Assembly: GCA_945897395.1 (NCBI GenBank) | Contig: CAMDFE010000088.1 | Location: forward strand, 1 to 6,630 | Direction: 5' to 3' | Source of the DNA: Chryseobacterium gleum | GTDB lineage: Bacteria > Bacteroidota > Bacteroidia > Flavobacteriales_D > Sanyastnellaceae | DNA: 6,630 bases | Part shown: positions 1 through 6,564 of the stretch, piece by piece | How positions within the stretch are numbered: the first letter of the stretch is position 1 | Layout: every line of letters starts with the position of its first letter | Made by a program: the position numbers and the translations under genes | The notes under the pieces: model-generated | Told to the model about the DNA's origin: nothing | Database searches by the model: none | What the model saw: only the letters and a program-made list of their open reading frames with translations

Positions 1-2475
1 AGCTCTGGAGAATCGGTTCCCGGTGTTATTATTACTTGTAAAGAGTTTCCTACCGTAGGAACGTCCTCCGACAACCGAGGAAATTTCTCTTTGGTGGTGA
101 AATCGGAAACAACCTTAACGATACTCTTCAAAGGCTTGGGCGACGCACCTGTTCAGAATGAATTCTATTTGAATAACGGCGATGTAAAAGAGATCGAAGT
201 ACTTCTGGATAATTCGTTGACAACGACCACCTTTGAAATTTTCGATAAGGGAAAACGCGAAGGTGGATTTCGAGAAATTGAATTAAAACTTCCAACTAAA
301 CTTCCAGTTATGAATCAGGGTATTGAAGGATACCTCATTCAAGCAGCGGTGAACATGCCTTCAGAATTGAGCTCAAGCTACAGCGTTCGCGGAGGAAGTT
401 TCGACGAGAATTTGATTTATGTGAACGACATTCAGGTCTATCGTCCTTTCTTGGTTCGAAGCGGGCAACAAGAGGGAATGAGTTTTCCGAATCCGGATAT
501 GGTAAGTTCCATCAACTTTTCAGCTGGTGGATTCCAAGCGAAATATGGCGATAAGATGTCCTCTGTGTTGGACATTCAATATGCTCGTCCAGATAGTTTA
601 GGTGGAAATTTTCAAGCGGGTTTATTAGGGACACAGCTGCAATTGGGTGGATGTAACAAGAAAGGGACGTTCACGCACAACTCTGGATTTCGTTACAAGA
701 ACTACGCATACGTCTTGAATTCATTGGATGTTGCAGGTGATTACAAGCCTCGCTTCAATGACTTTCAGACCTATTTAACTTTTAGACCGAAAACGAAATA
801 CGGACCTTGGGAATTTAGCTTTTTAGGAAACTATTCCAGCAACCGCTACAACTTCATTCCACAAACCAGACAAACCGATGTGGGAAGTATTAACGAAGCG
901 TTGCGTTTGACGGTATATTTTGAAGGACAAGAAATTTCGAAGTATGATACTTATTTCGGAGCGTTTTCCACCCGATACAATCCGAATGAACATTCGCAAT
1001 TGAGACTAACGTTCAGCGCTTTCAATACAGATGAAAGTGAGAAATTCGATGTACTAGGCGCTTATCGTTTAGATGAATTAGATCGTGATCTAGGGTCAGA
1101 TAAGTTCGGAAGTGTTCTCACGAATCGCGGTGTAGGAGCTTTTTTAGAGCACGCCAGAAACAACCTCAATGCGCAAGTATACCAGGTGGCTCACAAAGGA
1201 TTTGTAGATTACGTGAAGCAGCACCACCTTTTAGAATGGGGAATGGATGCAAACATTGAACACATCAATGATGTGTTGAGCGAATGGACATTAATAGACT
1301 CCTCCGGCTATGCCACGCAGCACCCAAGAGACTCTATTGCTTACGCCAATCCGAATGCACAAGGGAATCAGTTTATTCCCATTCAAGATCGCGTTAAAGC
1401 GAACAATCAGATTACCAGCAACCGAGTGAATGCTTTCGTGCAAGACACGTGGAGACACGCTTTGAAAAACGGAGCAACATTTACAGCAACAGCAGGACTT
1501 CGCGCCAATCACTGGACCTTCAATGATCAAACTGTTATTAGTCCGAGAATTAACATCGCCTACAACCCTACATGGGTTAAGCAACGCTTGAATGAGAGTG
1601 GAAAATTGGATTCTTTAAGAAAAGATATCATTATTCGCGGAGCTGCCGGGTATTATTACCAGCCGCCGTTCTACCGCGAGATGCGTGGATTCGATGGACA
1701 GGTAAACCCGAATATTCGCGCACAGAAAAGCATACACTATGTCCTTGGTGCTGATTATGTTTTCAATTCGTGGGGACGTCCATTCAAGTTAGTAACCGAA
1801 TTGTACTTCAAAAAGATGGACAACATTATTCCATACGAATTGGAGAATGTTCGTCAGCGATACTTCGCGGTGAACAGCGCGAAGGGTTATGCCTATGGAA
1901 CAGATGTTATGGTGAATGGTGAATTCATTCAAGGCGTTCAATCGTGGTTCCGTATGTCTTATCTGAAGACCATGGAGGACATTAACAACGACTCGTACAA
2001 CATTTATTTGAACAGCGACGGAGATACCATTTACAACGGATATACCTTGAACAATGTCGCTGTAGATTCCATTACGCAGTATCCTGGATACGTTCCTCGT
2101 CCTACCGACCAGCGCATAAGTGTTTCCCTCCTCTTCCTCGACGAAATGCCGAATCACGAAGAGTATAAGGTTATGTTGAATTTTTACTTCGCAACAGGAT
2201 TACCCTACGGTATTCCAGACCAGCAGCGCTACAACGACATTTTCCGCACACGTGCTTATTTGCGTGCAGACCTTGGATTATCTCGCGACATGTTTGTGAA
2301 ACACAAAAACAAGTTCTTCGACTCAGGAAACATAGCCCTCGAAATCTTCAACCTTATGGGCGTGAACAACATCATTAATCACCAATGGATTGAAGATGTG
2401 AATGGAAGACAATATGGTATTCCAACTTATTTGACTGGAAGAAGGATTAATCTGAGGATGACGCTTTCGTTCTGA
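1..2475 (+). CDS. TonB-dependent outer-membrane receptor, 5'-truncated by the window edge
   Basis: The frame is open from base 1, so the gene begins before the window; the TTG at 91 lies inside an already open, domain-consistent frame and is not the real start. In the 824 visible residues, about 1-70 look like the end of a carboxypeptidase D regulatory-like domain (G-x3-PGV, then DNRGNFSL). About 100-195 are a TonB plug, with SVRGGSFDENLIYVND at about 128-143 and AGGFQAKYGDKMSSVLD beyond it. The rest is a long beta-barrel rich in aromatic and alternating residues, ending in MTLSF with the terminal Phe typical of outer-membrane barrels. Such receptors import large or scarce ligands using TonB energy. 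The plug motif differs from the SusC type, and no SusD partner lies downstream, so a glycan role is not supported. The substrate is unknown. The signal peptide and any TonB box lie outside the window. Confidence 0.93.
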   Translation, partial: SSGESVPGVIITCKEFPTVGTSSDNRGNFSLVVKSETTLTILFKGLGDAPVQNEFYLNNGDVKEIEVLLDNSLTTTTFEIFDKGKREGGFREIELKLPTKLPVMNQGIEGYLIQAAVNMPSELSSSYSVRGGSFDENLIYVNDIQVYRPFLVRSGQQEGMSFPNPDMVSSINFSAGGFQAKYGDKMSSVLDIQYARPDSLGGNFQAGLLGTQLQLGGCNKKGTFTHNSGFRYKNYAYVLNSLDVAGDYKPRFNDFQTYLTFRPKTKYGPWEFSFLGNYSSNRYNFIPQTRQTDVGSINEALRLTVYFEGQEISKYDTYFGAFSTRYNPNEHSQLRLTFSAFNTDESEKFDVLGAYRLDELDRDLGSDKFGSVLTNRGVGAFLEHARNNLNAQVYQVAHKGFVDYVKQHHLLEWGMDANIEHINDVLSEWTLIDSSGYATQHPRDSIAYANPNAQGNQFIPIQDRVKANNQITSNRVNAFVQDTWRHALKNGATFTATAGLRANHWTFNDQTVISPRINIAYNPTWVKQRLNESGKLDSLRKDIIIRGAAGYYYQPPFYREMRGFDGQVNPNIRAQKSIHYVLGADYVFNSWGRPFKLVTELYFKKMDNIIPYELENVRQRYFAVNSAKGYAYGTDVMVNGEFIQGVQSWFRMSYLKTMEDINNDSYNIYLNSDGDTIYNGYTLNNVAVDSITQYPGYVPRPTDQRISVSLLFLDEMPNHEEYKVMLNFYFATGLPYGIPDQQRYNDIFRTRAYLRADLGLSRDMFVKHKNKFFDSGNIALEIFNLMGVNNIINHQWIEDVNGRQYGIPTYLTGRRINLRMTLSF

Positions 2476-2488
2476 AAGAACAAAAACT

Positions 2489-2527
2489 TCGATTGATGAC
2501 AAATGTCAATTGCTGTTCGTCGATTGA
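2489..2527. repeat. Small dyad and flanking 8-base direct repeat after the receptor gene
   Basis: An inverted repeat TGACA-AA-TGTCA (2497-2508) sits just after the receptor stop codon. It is flanked by two copies of TCGATTGA (2489-2496 and 2520-2527). The hairpin would be short, AT-rich and without a following T-run, so it is a poor intrinsic terminator. It could be a regulator site or chance in AT-rich DNA. No function is assigned. Confidence 0.2.
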
Positions 2528-2568
2528 AAATTAATAATTTTATTTATAAAATTGATTCTTTAAGCCAT

Positions 2569-2600
2569 TTTGTTACAAAGTCAAAAAAAGAGTATGTTTT
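2569..2600 (+). promoter_or_regulatory. Putative Bacteroidota-type promoter for the fasciclin gene
   Basis: TTTG at 2569-2572 is followed after 20 bases by TATGTTTT (2593-2600, then G). This resembles the Bacteroidota consensus TTTG / TAnnTTTG, with one mismatch at the last base of the -7 element. Transcription would begin near 2605 and give a leader of about 50 bases. The rest of the 2476-2654 gap is AT-rich with no other gene. The start codon is preceded by an A-run (ACATAAAAAAAT) instead of a Shine-Dalgarno site, as is usual in this phylum. Confidence 0.4.
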
Positions 2601-2654
2601 GAATGAACATAAACAATGCTATTCTGTTTAATCTTTCAAACAACATAAAAAAAT

Positions 2655-4184
2655 ATGAAAAAAGTATTACTTTCTCTCTCGCTAGCTTTAAGCTTTGGCT
2701 TATCTCAAGCTCAAACGGCATTTGAAATTATTCAAAACTCGCCAAACCACAACACGCTCGAAGCTGCAGTTCTTGCTGCAGGATTAGACGAAGCGCTTAG
2801 TACGCTTAACCCTATTACCGTCTTCGCACCAACAGACGATGCATTCAATGCACTTCCAGCAGGAACAGTTGCTGCTTTATTGAATGACATTCCTGCTTTA
2901 ACAGACATCTTGTTGTACCATGTTTTCACTACTGCTGCTGTATTGTCCACCGATCTTTTTGATGGACAAACAGTTACTATGGCTAACGGTTCAGACATTA
3001 CTGTAACTATCAATAATGGTGTATTCATCAATGGAACAAGTCAAGTTATTGTTCCTGACATCGCAGCTTCTAACGGAGTTGTTCACGTAGTGAACGAGGT
3101 ATTAATTCTTGCAGCACCCCAGCAATTTACTATTTGGGATGTGATTCAAAACTCAGCAGACCACAACACATTAGAAGCTGTAGTTGGACTTGCAGGATTG
3201 GACGGTGCATTGGATAGCCCAGGTGCTTTCACTGTATTCGCTCCAACCGATGCAGCTTTTGCTTTGGTACCACAGCCAATTATTGATGCATTAATTGCTG
3301 ATCCAACAGGTATTTTAACATTTATCCTTACTTACCACGTTGTTCCTTCAGTAGCGCTTTCAACGGATCTTTCAGACGGAATGGTAATCACCACACTTTC
3401 AGGAGTGGATGCATACGTTTCTATTGTTAACGGAAGTGTATTCATTAATCACGCTCAAGTTATCGTTGCAGACATTGTAACAGACAACGGAGTGGTTCAC
3501 GTAATTGACGCTGTAATTGCTCCTGGTGTGATTGCTAACAATGTTTGGGAAATTATTCAAGGTTCTCCAGTTCATACGATTCTTGAGACTGGTGTTTTAG
3601 CAGCAGGTTTAGACGGCACATTGCAAAACGATTATTTCTTCACTGTATTCGCTCCAACCGACGCAGCATTCGGTGCTTTACCTGCTGGAACAATTGAGTC
3701 ATTAATCGCTAATCCAACTGCCTTGACTGACGTATTGCTTTACCATGTGGTGGGTTCTGAAGTTCCTGCTAATAGTCTTGTTGATGGGCAAAACATTGAA
3801 ATGCTTCAAGGTGACAACACTACCATTACTTTAGGAATGAGCGGTGCCATGATTAATAATGCAAACATTGTTCCGCCGGTTGATTTGAGGGCTTGGAATG
3901 GATTTGTTCACGTAATTGACGCGGTTCTTTTGCCACCAGCATCAGTAAACGATATCTTAAGCTCAGCGTTACAGGCTTATCCTAATCCATGTACAGACGT
4001 TTTAACTATTGAGAGAAAGACTGCCTCTACTGAGAACTATTCAATATACAATGTATCAGGCCAATTGGTTGCAAGCGGCCTTTTGAATAACACGTTGAAT
4101 AGCATTTCTACAAGCGCATTTACTTCAGGTATGTATTCTGTGGTAACTGAAAGTGGAAGTCACTTCAATTTCATTAAGAACTAG
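2655..4184 (+). CDS. Secreted triple-fasciclin (FAS1) protein with T9SS C-terminal sorting domain
   Basis: The 509-residue product starts with a clear Sec signal peptide (MKKVLLSLSLALSFGLSQAQ, cleavage near residue 20). Three FAS1 domains follow at about 21-152, 159-289 and 297-427. Each has an H1-type TVFAPTD motif (55, 193, 330), a central YH (88, 227, 363) and an H2-type NGxVHVxxxV motif (140, 278, 415). Residues about 439-509 form a type A T9SS sorting domain: AYPNP at 441-445, then NVSGQLV, a GMYSV strand and a terminal FIKN. The protein should therefore cross the outer membrane through the T9SS and be released or attached to the surface. FAS1 domains commonly mediate adhesion to proteins, glycans or matrix, so an adhesin or biofilm role is likely but inferred. 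A single start is plausible because the signal peptide begins there. It has its own likely promoter and a strong terminator, so it is probably monocistronic. Confidence 0.95.
   Translation: MKKVLLSLSLALSFGLSQAQTAFEIIQNSPNHNTLEAAVLAAGLDEALSTLNPITVFAPTDDAFNALPAGTVAALLNDIPALTDILLYHVFTTAAVLSTDLFDGQTVTMANGSDITVTINNGVFINGTSQVIVPDIAASNGVVHVVNEVLILAAPQQFTIWDVIQNSADHNTLEAVVGLAGLDGALDSPGAFTVFAPTDAAFALVPQPIIDALIADPTGILTFILTYHVVPSVALSTDLSDGMVITTLSGVDAYVSIVNGSVFINHAQVIVADIVTDNGVVHVIDAVIAPGVIANNVWEIIQGSPVHTILETGVLAAGLDGTLQNDYFFTVFAPTDAAFGALPAGTIESLIANPTALTDVLLYHVVGSEVPANSLVDGQNIEMLQGDNTTITLGMSGAMINNANIVPPVDLRAWNGFVHVIDAVLLPPASVNDILSSALQAYPNPCTDVLTIERKTASTENYSIYNVSGQLVASGLLNNTLNSISTSAFTSGMYSVVTESGSHFNFIKN
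3230..3922 (+). repeat. In-phase internal repeat between FAS1 domains 2 and 3
   Basis: Two stretches recur exactly 411 bases apart. A 21-base block beginning CACTGTATTCGC occurs at 3230-3250 and 3641-3661, and GTTCACGTAATTGACGC occurs at 3495-3511 and 3906-3922. Both encode the conserved FAS1 H1 and H2 cores. The equal offset (137 codons) shows that domains 2 and 3 are tandem copies without relative indels between these motifs. Domain 1 is in a similar register (138 codons) but has diverged more at the DNA level. Confidence 0.75.
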
Positions 4185-4220
4185 ACCTTCCATAGACAAT
4201 TTAGATTTTAGCTAAGGTGA

Positions 4221-4252
4221 GAAGAGCGGGAATTTCCCGCTCTTCTTTATTT
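4221..4252 (+). terminator. Intrinsic terminator of the fasciclin gene, at a convergent junction
   Basis: GAAGAGCGGG (4221-4230) and CCCGCTCTTC (4236-4245) form a perfect 10-bp GC-rich stem with an AATTT loop; the loop bases extend the symmetry further. It is followed by TTTATTT on the plus strand, which makes it a good intrinsic terminator for the fasciclin gene. The stop codon of the convergent minus-strand gene ends at 4247, only one base from the stem. On that strand the hairpin is followed by TCACC instead of a T-run, so it may only weakly terminate or protect the minus-strand mRNA. Confidence 0.88.
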
Positions 4253-4867
4253 CAATGAATATGTCGCTTTCCCTTGATCAAAATTTTCAATCACGATTCC
4301 CCATTTCATAAGTTTCGCTAGTTTCCGAATTAAGATAGGTCTCGGTGTGCCTGACTTTCGAGCCAATTGATTCAATGTGAAAGGCTGTTGTTTCAACAAA
4401 GAAAAAAGTTGTTCTTCTCTTTCTGACATTTGGAAGAGTTCGTTCGAATCTTGATAAGAAGAAACTTCTTGCATGGCAATCCAAACGTTCGAAGCCGGCA
4501 ACGTAACATCTTGCTCGCGAACAAAGGCTTTCCAGCCTTCTTCCACTTTTGCTAAATGTGGTTTTACTAATGATTCTTCAATTTGAATTTCAAGAATTGC
4601 CTTTCCTTCCACCTTCCAAACGGAATATGTAAAATGAATAGGCGGCTGACAAAATTCTTCGGCGCTACGAATGATCATGTGAATTTCTTCTTCCGGACGA
4701 ATGCCAGAAACGTTCCCGTTGTCTTTTACTCCAATGAGTAATCTCCCTCCTACCGTATTGGCGAATGCCACAAGCGATCGTGCAATTTTCTGCGCGTCGT
4801 CGATGCGCATTTTAAAGTCTTGCTTCAAATGCTCTCCTTCCGCAATGTAAGTTAGCACGTAAGACAT
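4247..4867 (-). CDS. Small AlbA_2 (Schlafen-like) domain protein with C-terminal winged helix
   Basis: In the 206-residue product, about 9-125 match the AlbA_2 / divergent AAA-4 fold. There is an N-terminal EGEHLKQDFK, then SLVAFANTVGGRLLIGVKDNG at about 31-51 and VSGIRPEEE, the family signature AFAN-t-GG-x-L-x-IGV-x-D-x-G-x-x-x-G. Residues about 147-206 look like a winged helix-turn-helix (SEREEQLFSLLKQQPFTLNQLARKSG, then a recognition-like helix and a short wing). AlbA_2 proteins are usually annotated as putative ATP-binding or transcription-related proteins; biochemical roles vary, and some Schlafen relatives are nucleases. This copy is short and lacks the long C-terminal ATPase-like part of the common 400-500-residue forms. 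It is the last gene of the cluster, 3 bases after ytxJ, so a regulator of thiol or peroxide genes is conceivable but unproven. Confidence 0.82.
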   Translation of the reverse strand: MSYVLTYIAEGEHLKQDFKMRIDDAQKIARSLVAFANTVGGRLLIGVKDNGNVSGIRPEEEIHMIIRSAEEFCQPPIHFTYSVWKVEGKAILEIQIEESLVKPHLAKVEEGWKAFVREQDVTLPASNVWIAMQEVSSYQDSNELFQMSEREEQLFSLLKQQPFTLNQLARKSGTPRPILIRKLAKLMKWGIVIENFDQGKATYSLK

Positions 4868-4870
4868 GAT

Positions 4871-5191
4871 TTATGCTTCGAGAAGTTCGGCTACGTAGAT
4901 GGATAAGTGAGAAGCAAACTTCAAAACCTTCCCGTTTTCAATAAGAATGGCTTGAGGAGATTCGTGCTCTAATCCGGTGTCTTGTGCTATCGCATTGGAG
5001 ATATTGCGATGCTCTAAAAGATCCAAATAATAAGGCTTCACTGAAGAAGACGTATCCCAGTCACGCTCGAAACGCGACAATGCAGTAGTACTAATACTGC
5101 AGCGTGTACTGTGTTTGAATACGATAAACTTTTCTTCGGATTCGAACACGACATTCCATTGCTCTAGCGAGTTCAACTGACTCCAAATCAT
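4871..5191 (-). CDS. ytxJ: YtxJ-like monothiol thioredoxin-fold protein (bacillithiol-linked)
   Basis: The 106-residue protein has the size and pattern of the YtxJ family. An N-terminal strand (EKFIVFKHSTRC) leads to a single cysteine, Cys31, in HSTRCSIS, where the Firmicutes form usually has CPIS. A cis-Pro-like ESPQAILIENGKVL follows at about 77-90. There is no signal peptide, so it is cytoplasmic. YtxJ is regarded as a monothiol bacilliredoxin candidate that would reduce bacillithiol-protein mixed disulfides; this activity is inferred from family assignment. It lies 7 bases downstream of the peroxidase gene and 3 bases upstream of the AlbA_2 gene, all on one strand, so they are probably cotranscribed. 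A generic thioredoxin-like protein is the alternative, but the HSxxC motif and length favour YtxJ. Confidence 0.85.
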   Translation of the reverse strand: MIWSQLNSLEQWNVVFESEEKFIVFKHSTRCSISTTALSRFERDWDTSSSVKPYYLDLLEHRNISNAIAQDTGLEHESPQAILIENGKVLKFASHLSIYVAELLEA

Positions 5192-5198
5192 ATTTGAA

Positions 5199-5780
5199 TT
5201 ATTTAATCAACGAAGTCAATTCTGCATCTAAAGGTTTCACACCCGATGGGAATTCAGCTAACCACTCTCCTTCTGGGGAGATTAAGAATTTATGGAAGTT
5301 CCACTTCACATTTCCATCTGCGACACCGTTTAAAGCGTTCTGTGTTAAATATTGGTATACACCGTGTTGATTCTTTCCTTTCACATCAATTTTCTCTGTT
5401 AGTGGAAAAGTAACTCCGTAATTTTTCTGGCAGAATGAAACAATCTCTTCACTTGTTCCTGGCTCTTGTCCAAGAAACTGGTTGCAAGGAAATCCAATAA
5501 TTACCAATTTACCTTGGTACTGTTGGTATAACTTTTCAAGGTCTTCGTACTGAGGTGTGTATCCGCATTTCGAAGCGACATTCACACACAAGACATATTT
5601 TCCTTTGTAATCGGCCATGTTCATGACCTTGCCATCTATGGCGTTAACTGTTAAATCGTGAAAGCTCATTTTATTTGTTCCTATTGGTTTTGAAGGTTTT
5701 TCCCATCTGCTGCGCATTGACAAAGCCGCTGCAGAGGAAAGGGCTAAGACTAGTAATCCGATGATATAAATTGTTTTCAT
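5199..5780 (-). CDS. Glutathione peroxidase-family thiol peroxidase, N-terminally anchored or exported
   Basis: The product has 193 residues. About 1-21 form a hydrophobic signal peptide or anchor (MKTIYIIGLLVLAL) with no lipobox cysteine, and the catalytic domain begins near 38. The peroxidatic residue is Cys72 in NVASKCGYTP, a Cys in place of selenocysteine. The rest of the family tetrad is present: Gln105 in FLGQEPG and Trp160-Asn161 in KWNF. Cys99 (FPCNQF) and Cys117 (SFCQKNYG) sit where thioredoxin-dependent Cys-type family members carry the middle and resolving cysteines. It therefore probably reduces H2O2 or lipid peroxides by a 2-Cys mechanism using a thioredoxin-like donor instead of glutathione. 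An internal start at Met38 would give a cytosolic enzyme; I prefer 5780 because the extension reads as a real signal sequence and a -7 element lies just upstream. It heads the ytxJ/AlbA_2 operon. Confidence 0.93.
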   Translation of the reverse strand: MKTIYIIGLLVLALSSAAALSMRSRWEKPSKPIGTNKMSFHDLTVNAIDGKVMNMADYKGKYVLCVNVASKCGYTPQYEDLEKLYQQYQGKLVIIGFPCNQFLGQEPGTSEEIVSFCQKNYGVTFPLTEKIDVKGKNQHGVYQYLTQNALNGVADGNVKWNFHKFLISPEGEWLAEFPSGVKPLDAELTSLIK

Positions 5781-5790
5781 ATTTATTTAA

Positions 5791-5825
5791 CAAAATTAGA
5801 TGGAGAATGTTTAGACTTTGTGCAA
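5791..5825 (-). promoter_or_regulatory. Putative promoter of the peroxidase operon
   Basis: Read on the minus strand, TAATTTTG (5798-5791) is a perfect match to the Bacteroidota -7 element TAnnTTTG. A TTG (5825-5823) lies 24 bases upstream, slightly further than the usual 17-23. The -7 element ends only 10 bases before the ATG, so the transcript would have a very short leader or almost none. That is unusual enough to keep confidence moderate. Confidence 0.42.
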
Positions 5826-5835
5826 TTAATTTGCA
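5821..5835. promoter_or_regulatory. Dyad TGCAA-TTAAT-TTGCA in the divergent promoter region
   Basis: A 5-base inverted repeat with a 5-base spacer lies between the divergent peroxidase and haem-oxygenase-like genes. It overlaps the presumed -33 element of the peroxidase operon and a weak -7-like TTAATTTG (5826-5833) for the plus-strand gene, for which I see no matching -33 element. A shared regulator site is possible, but the arms are short and AT-rich, so chance cannot be excluded. Confidence 0.22.
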
Positions 5836-5850
5836 AGCCCAAACAAAAGT

Positions 5851-6564
5851 ATGGAAGACATAGCATTGCAGCACGACGCTGTTCATCATTCTTATCTACA
5901 AAAACTGTCTCAAGGTGAATTTTCAGACATGAAAAAGGCATTGGCCTATTTCGCTAGTCAGTATGAATGTTACAGCGCATGGTTCCCTAAATATTTACAA
6001 GAGGTAATCGATAAATTGTCGCACCCTTCACACAAGGCTCATCTCATGGGAAATCTTGCAGAAGAAAAAGGACATTTGCATGAAGATGATTTAAAGACAA
6101 TTCGTGCATTGGGAATTGACGACGAATGGGTTTTAGGAATTCCTCATCCCACTTTGTTCCATCAATTTAAAAACGCGATTTCTTCAGGGCAAACCTTTGA
6201 AATGAATAAAGCCGTAGAAAACTGGCGCAATTCCTTTCTTGCTTATTTGGAGAATTGTTCTGAAGCAGAGGCGGTTGGAGCCATTGGACTAGGTACTGAA
6301 AGTGTAGTGAAACACATTTATCGTTATATTATCGAATCAATTTCCGTGCATACCGAACTTACCATGCGTGATTATGTCTTTTTTCCTTTACACACAGAAG
6401 TAGACGATGAACACGGAAAAGTCTTGTTGGCCATAGCAAATGAACTAGCTTCGCAGAGTGAAGAAAACGCATTTCTTGTTCGAAAAGGAATGGAAACTGC
6501 GCTTGATCTTCGTGCCGAATTTTGGCATAATTTAGAAAACGAAACCAATAGTATTTTACGATGA
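5851..6564 (+). CDS. Haem-oxygenase-like putative diiron enzyme (iron-containing redox enzyme family)
   Basis: The 237-residue all-helical protein has no signal peptide and is probably cytoplasmic. It resembles the haem-oxygenase-like family that includes TenA, PqqC, CADD and the diiron oxidases. Likely metal ligands can be traced: Glu39, Glu72-x2-His75 (EEKGHLHED), Glu150 (GLGTES), and His181-x3-Asp185-x2-His188 (HTEVDDEH). The last motif has the spacing I recall for CADD- and UndA-type diiron proteins, so an O2-dependent diiron oxidase or oxygenase is likely; the substrate cannot be read from sequence. A TenA- or PqqC-like cofactor-free enzyme is the alternative, less favoured because of the full Glu/His/Asp set. 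The ATG at 5851 follows an A-rich leader without Shine-Dalgarno. Its stop overlaps the next start (ATGA at 6561-6564), indicating translational coupling to the following gene. Confidence 0.85.
   Translation: MEDIALQHDAVHHSYLQKLSQGEFSDMKKALAYFASQYECYSAWFPKYLQEVIDKLSHPSHKAHLMGNLAEEKGHLHEDDLKTIRALGIDDEWVLGIPHPTLFHQFKNAISSGQTFEMNKAVENWRNSFLAYLENCSEAEAVGAIGLGTESVVKHIYRYIIESISVHTELTMRDYVFFPLHTEVDDEHGKVLLAIANELASQSEENAFLVRKGMETALDLRAEFWHNLENETNSILR

Noticed and set aside
1291..1584. Minus-strand 97-codon frame encoding a run of cysteines inside the receptor gene
   Set aside because: It lies entirely antisense to a well-supported barrel domain. The Cys run comes from reading ACA/GCA-rich Thr-Ala codons backwards, and no domain pattern is seen.
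1789..2157. Minus-strand 122-codon frame inside the receptor gene
   Set aside because: Antisense to conserved barrel sequence, no recognisable motif, and no promoter or start context.
1..2475. SusC-type glycan receptor with the fasciclin protein as a SusD-like partner
   Set aside because: The plug motif is not the SusC form, and the downstream protein is a triple FAS1 T9SS cargo, not a SusD lipoprotein.
2497..2508. Terminator for the receptor gene
   Set aside because: The 5-bp AT-rich arms, 2-base centre and absent T-run make a stable terminator hairpin unlikely.
2732..3031. Minus-strand 99-codon frame in FAS1 domain 1
   Set aside because: Shadow of the repetitive Ala/Val/Thr-rich FAS1 coding sequence; no independent evidence.
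4287..4484. Second minus-strand frame overlapping the AlbA_2 gene
   Set aside because: It is an offset reading of the same coding DNA whose correct frame gives a coherent winged helix; no sign of a frameshift.
5671..5889. Minus-strand 72-codon frame spanning the divergent promoter
   Set aside because: It overlaps both the start of the haem-oxygenase-like gene and the peroxidase N-terminus in the wrong frame, with no protein features.
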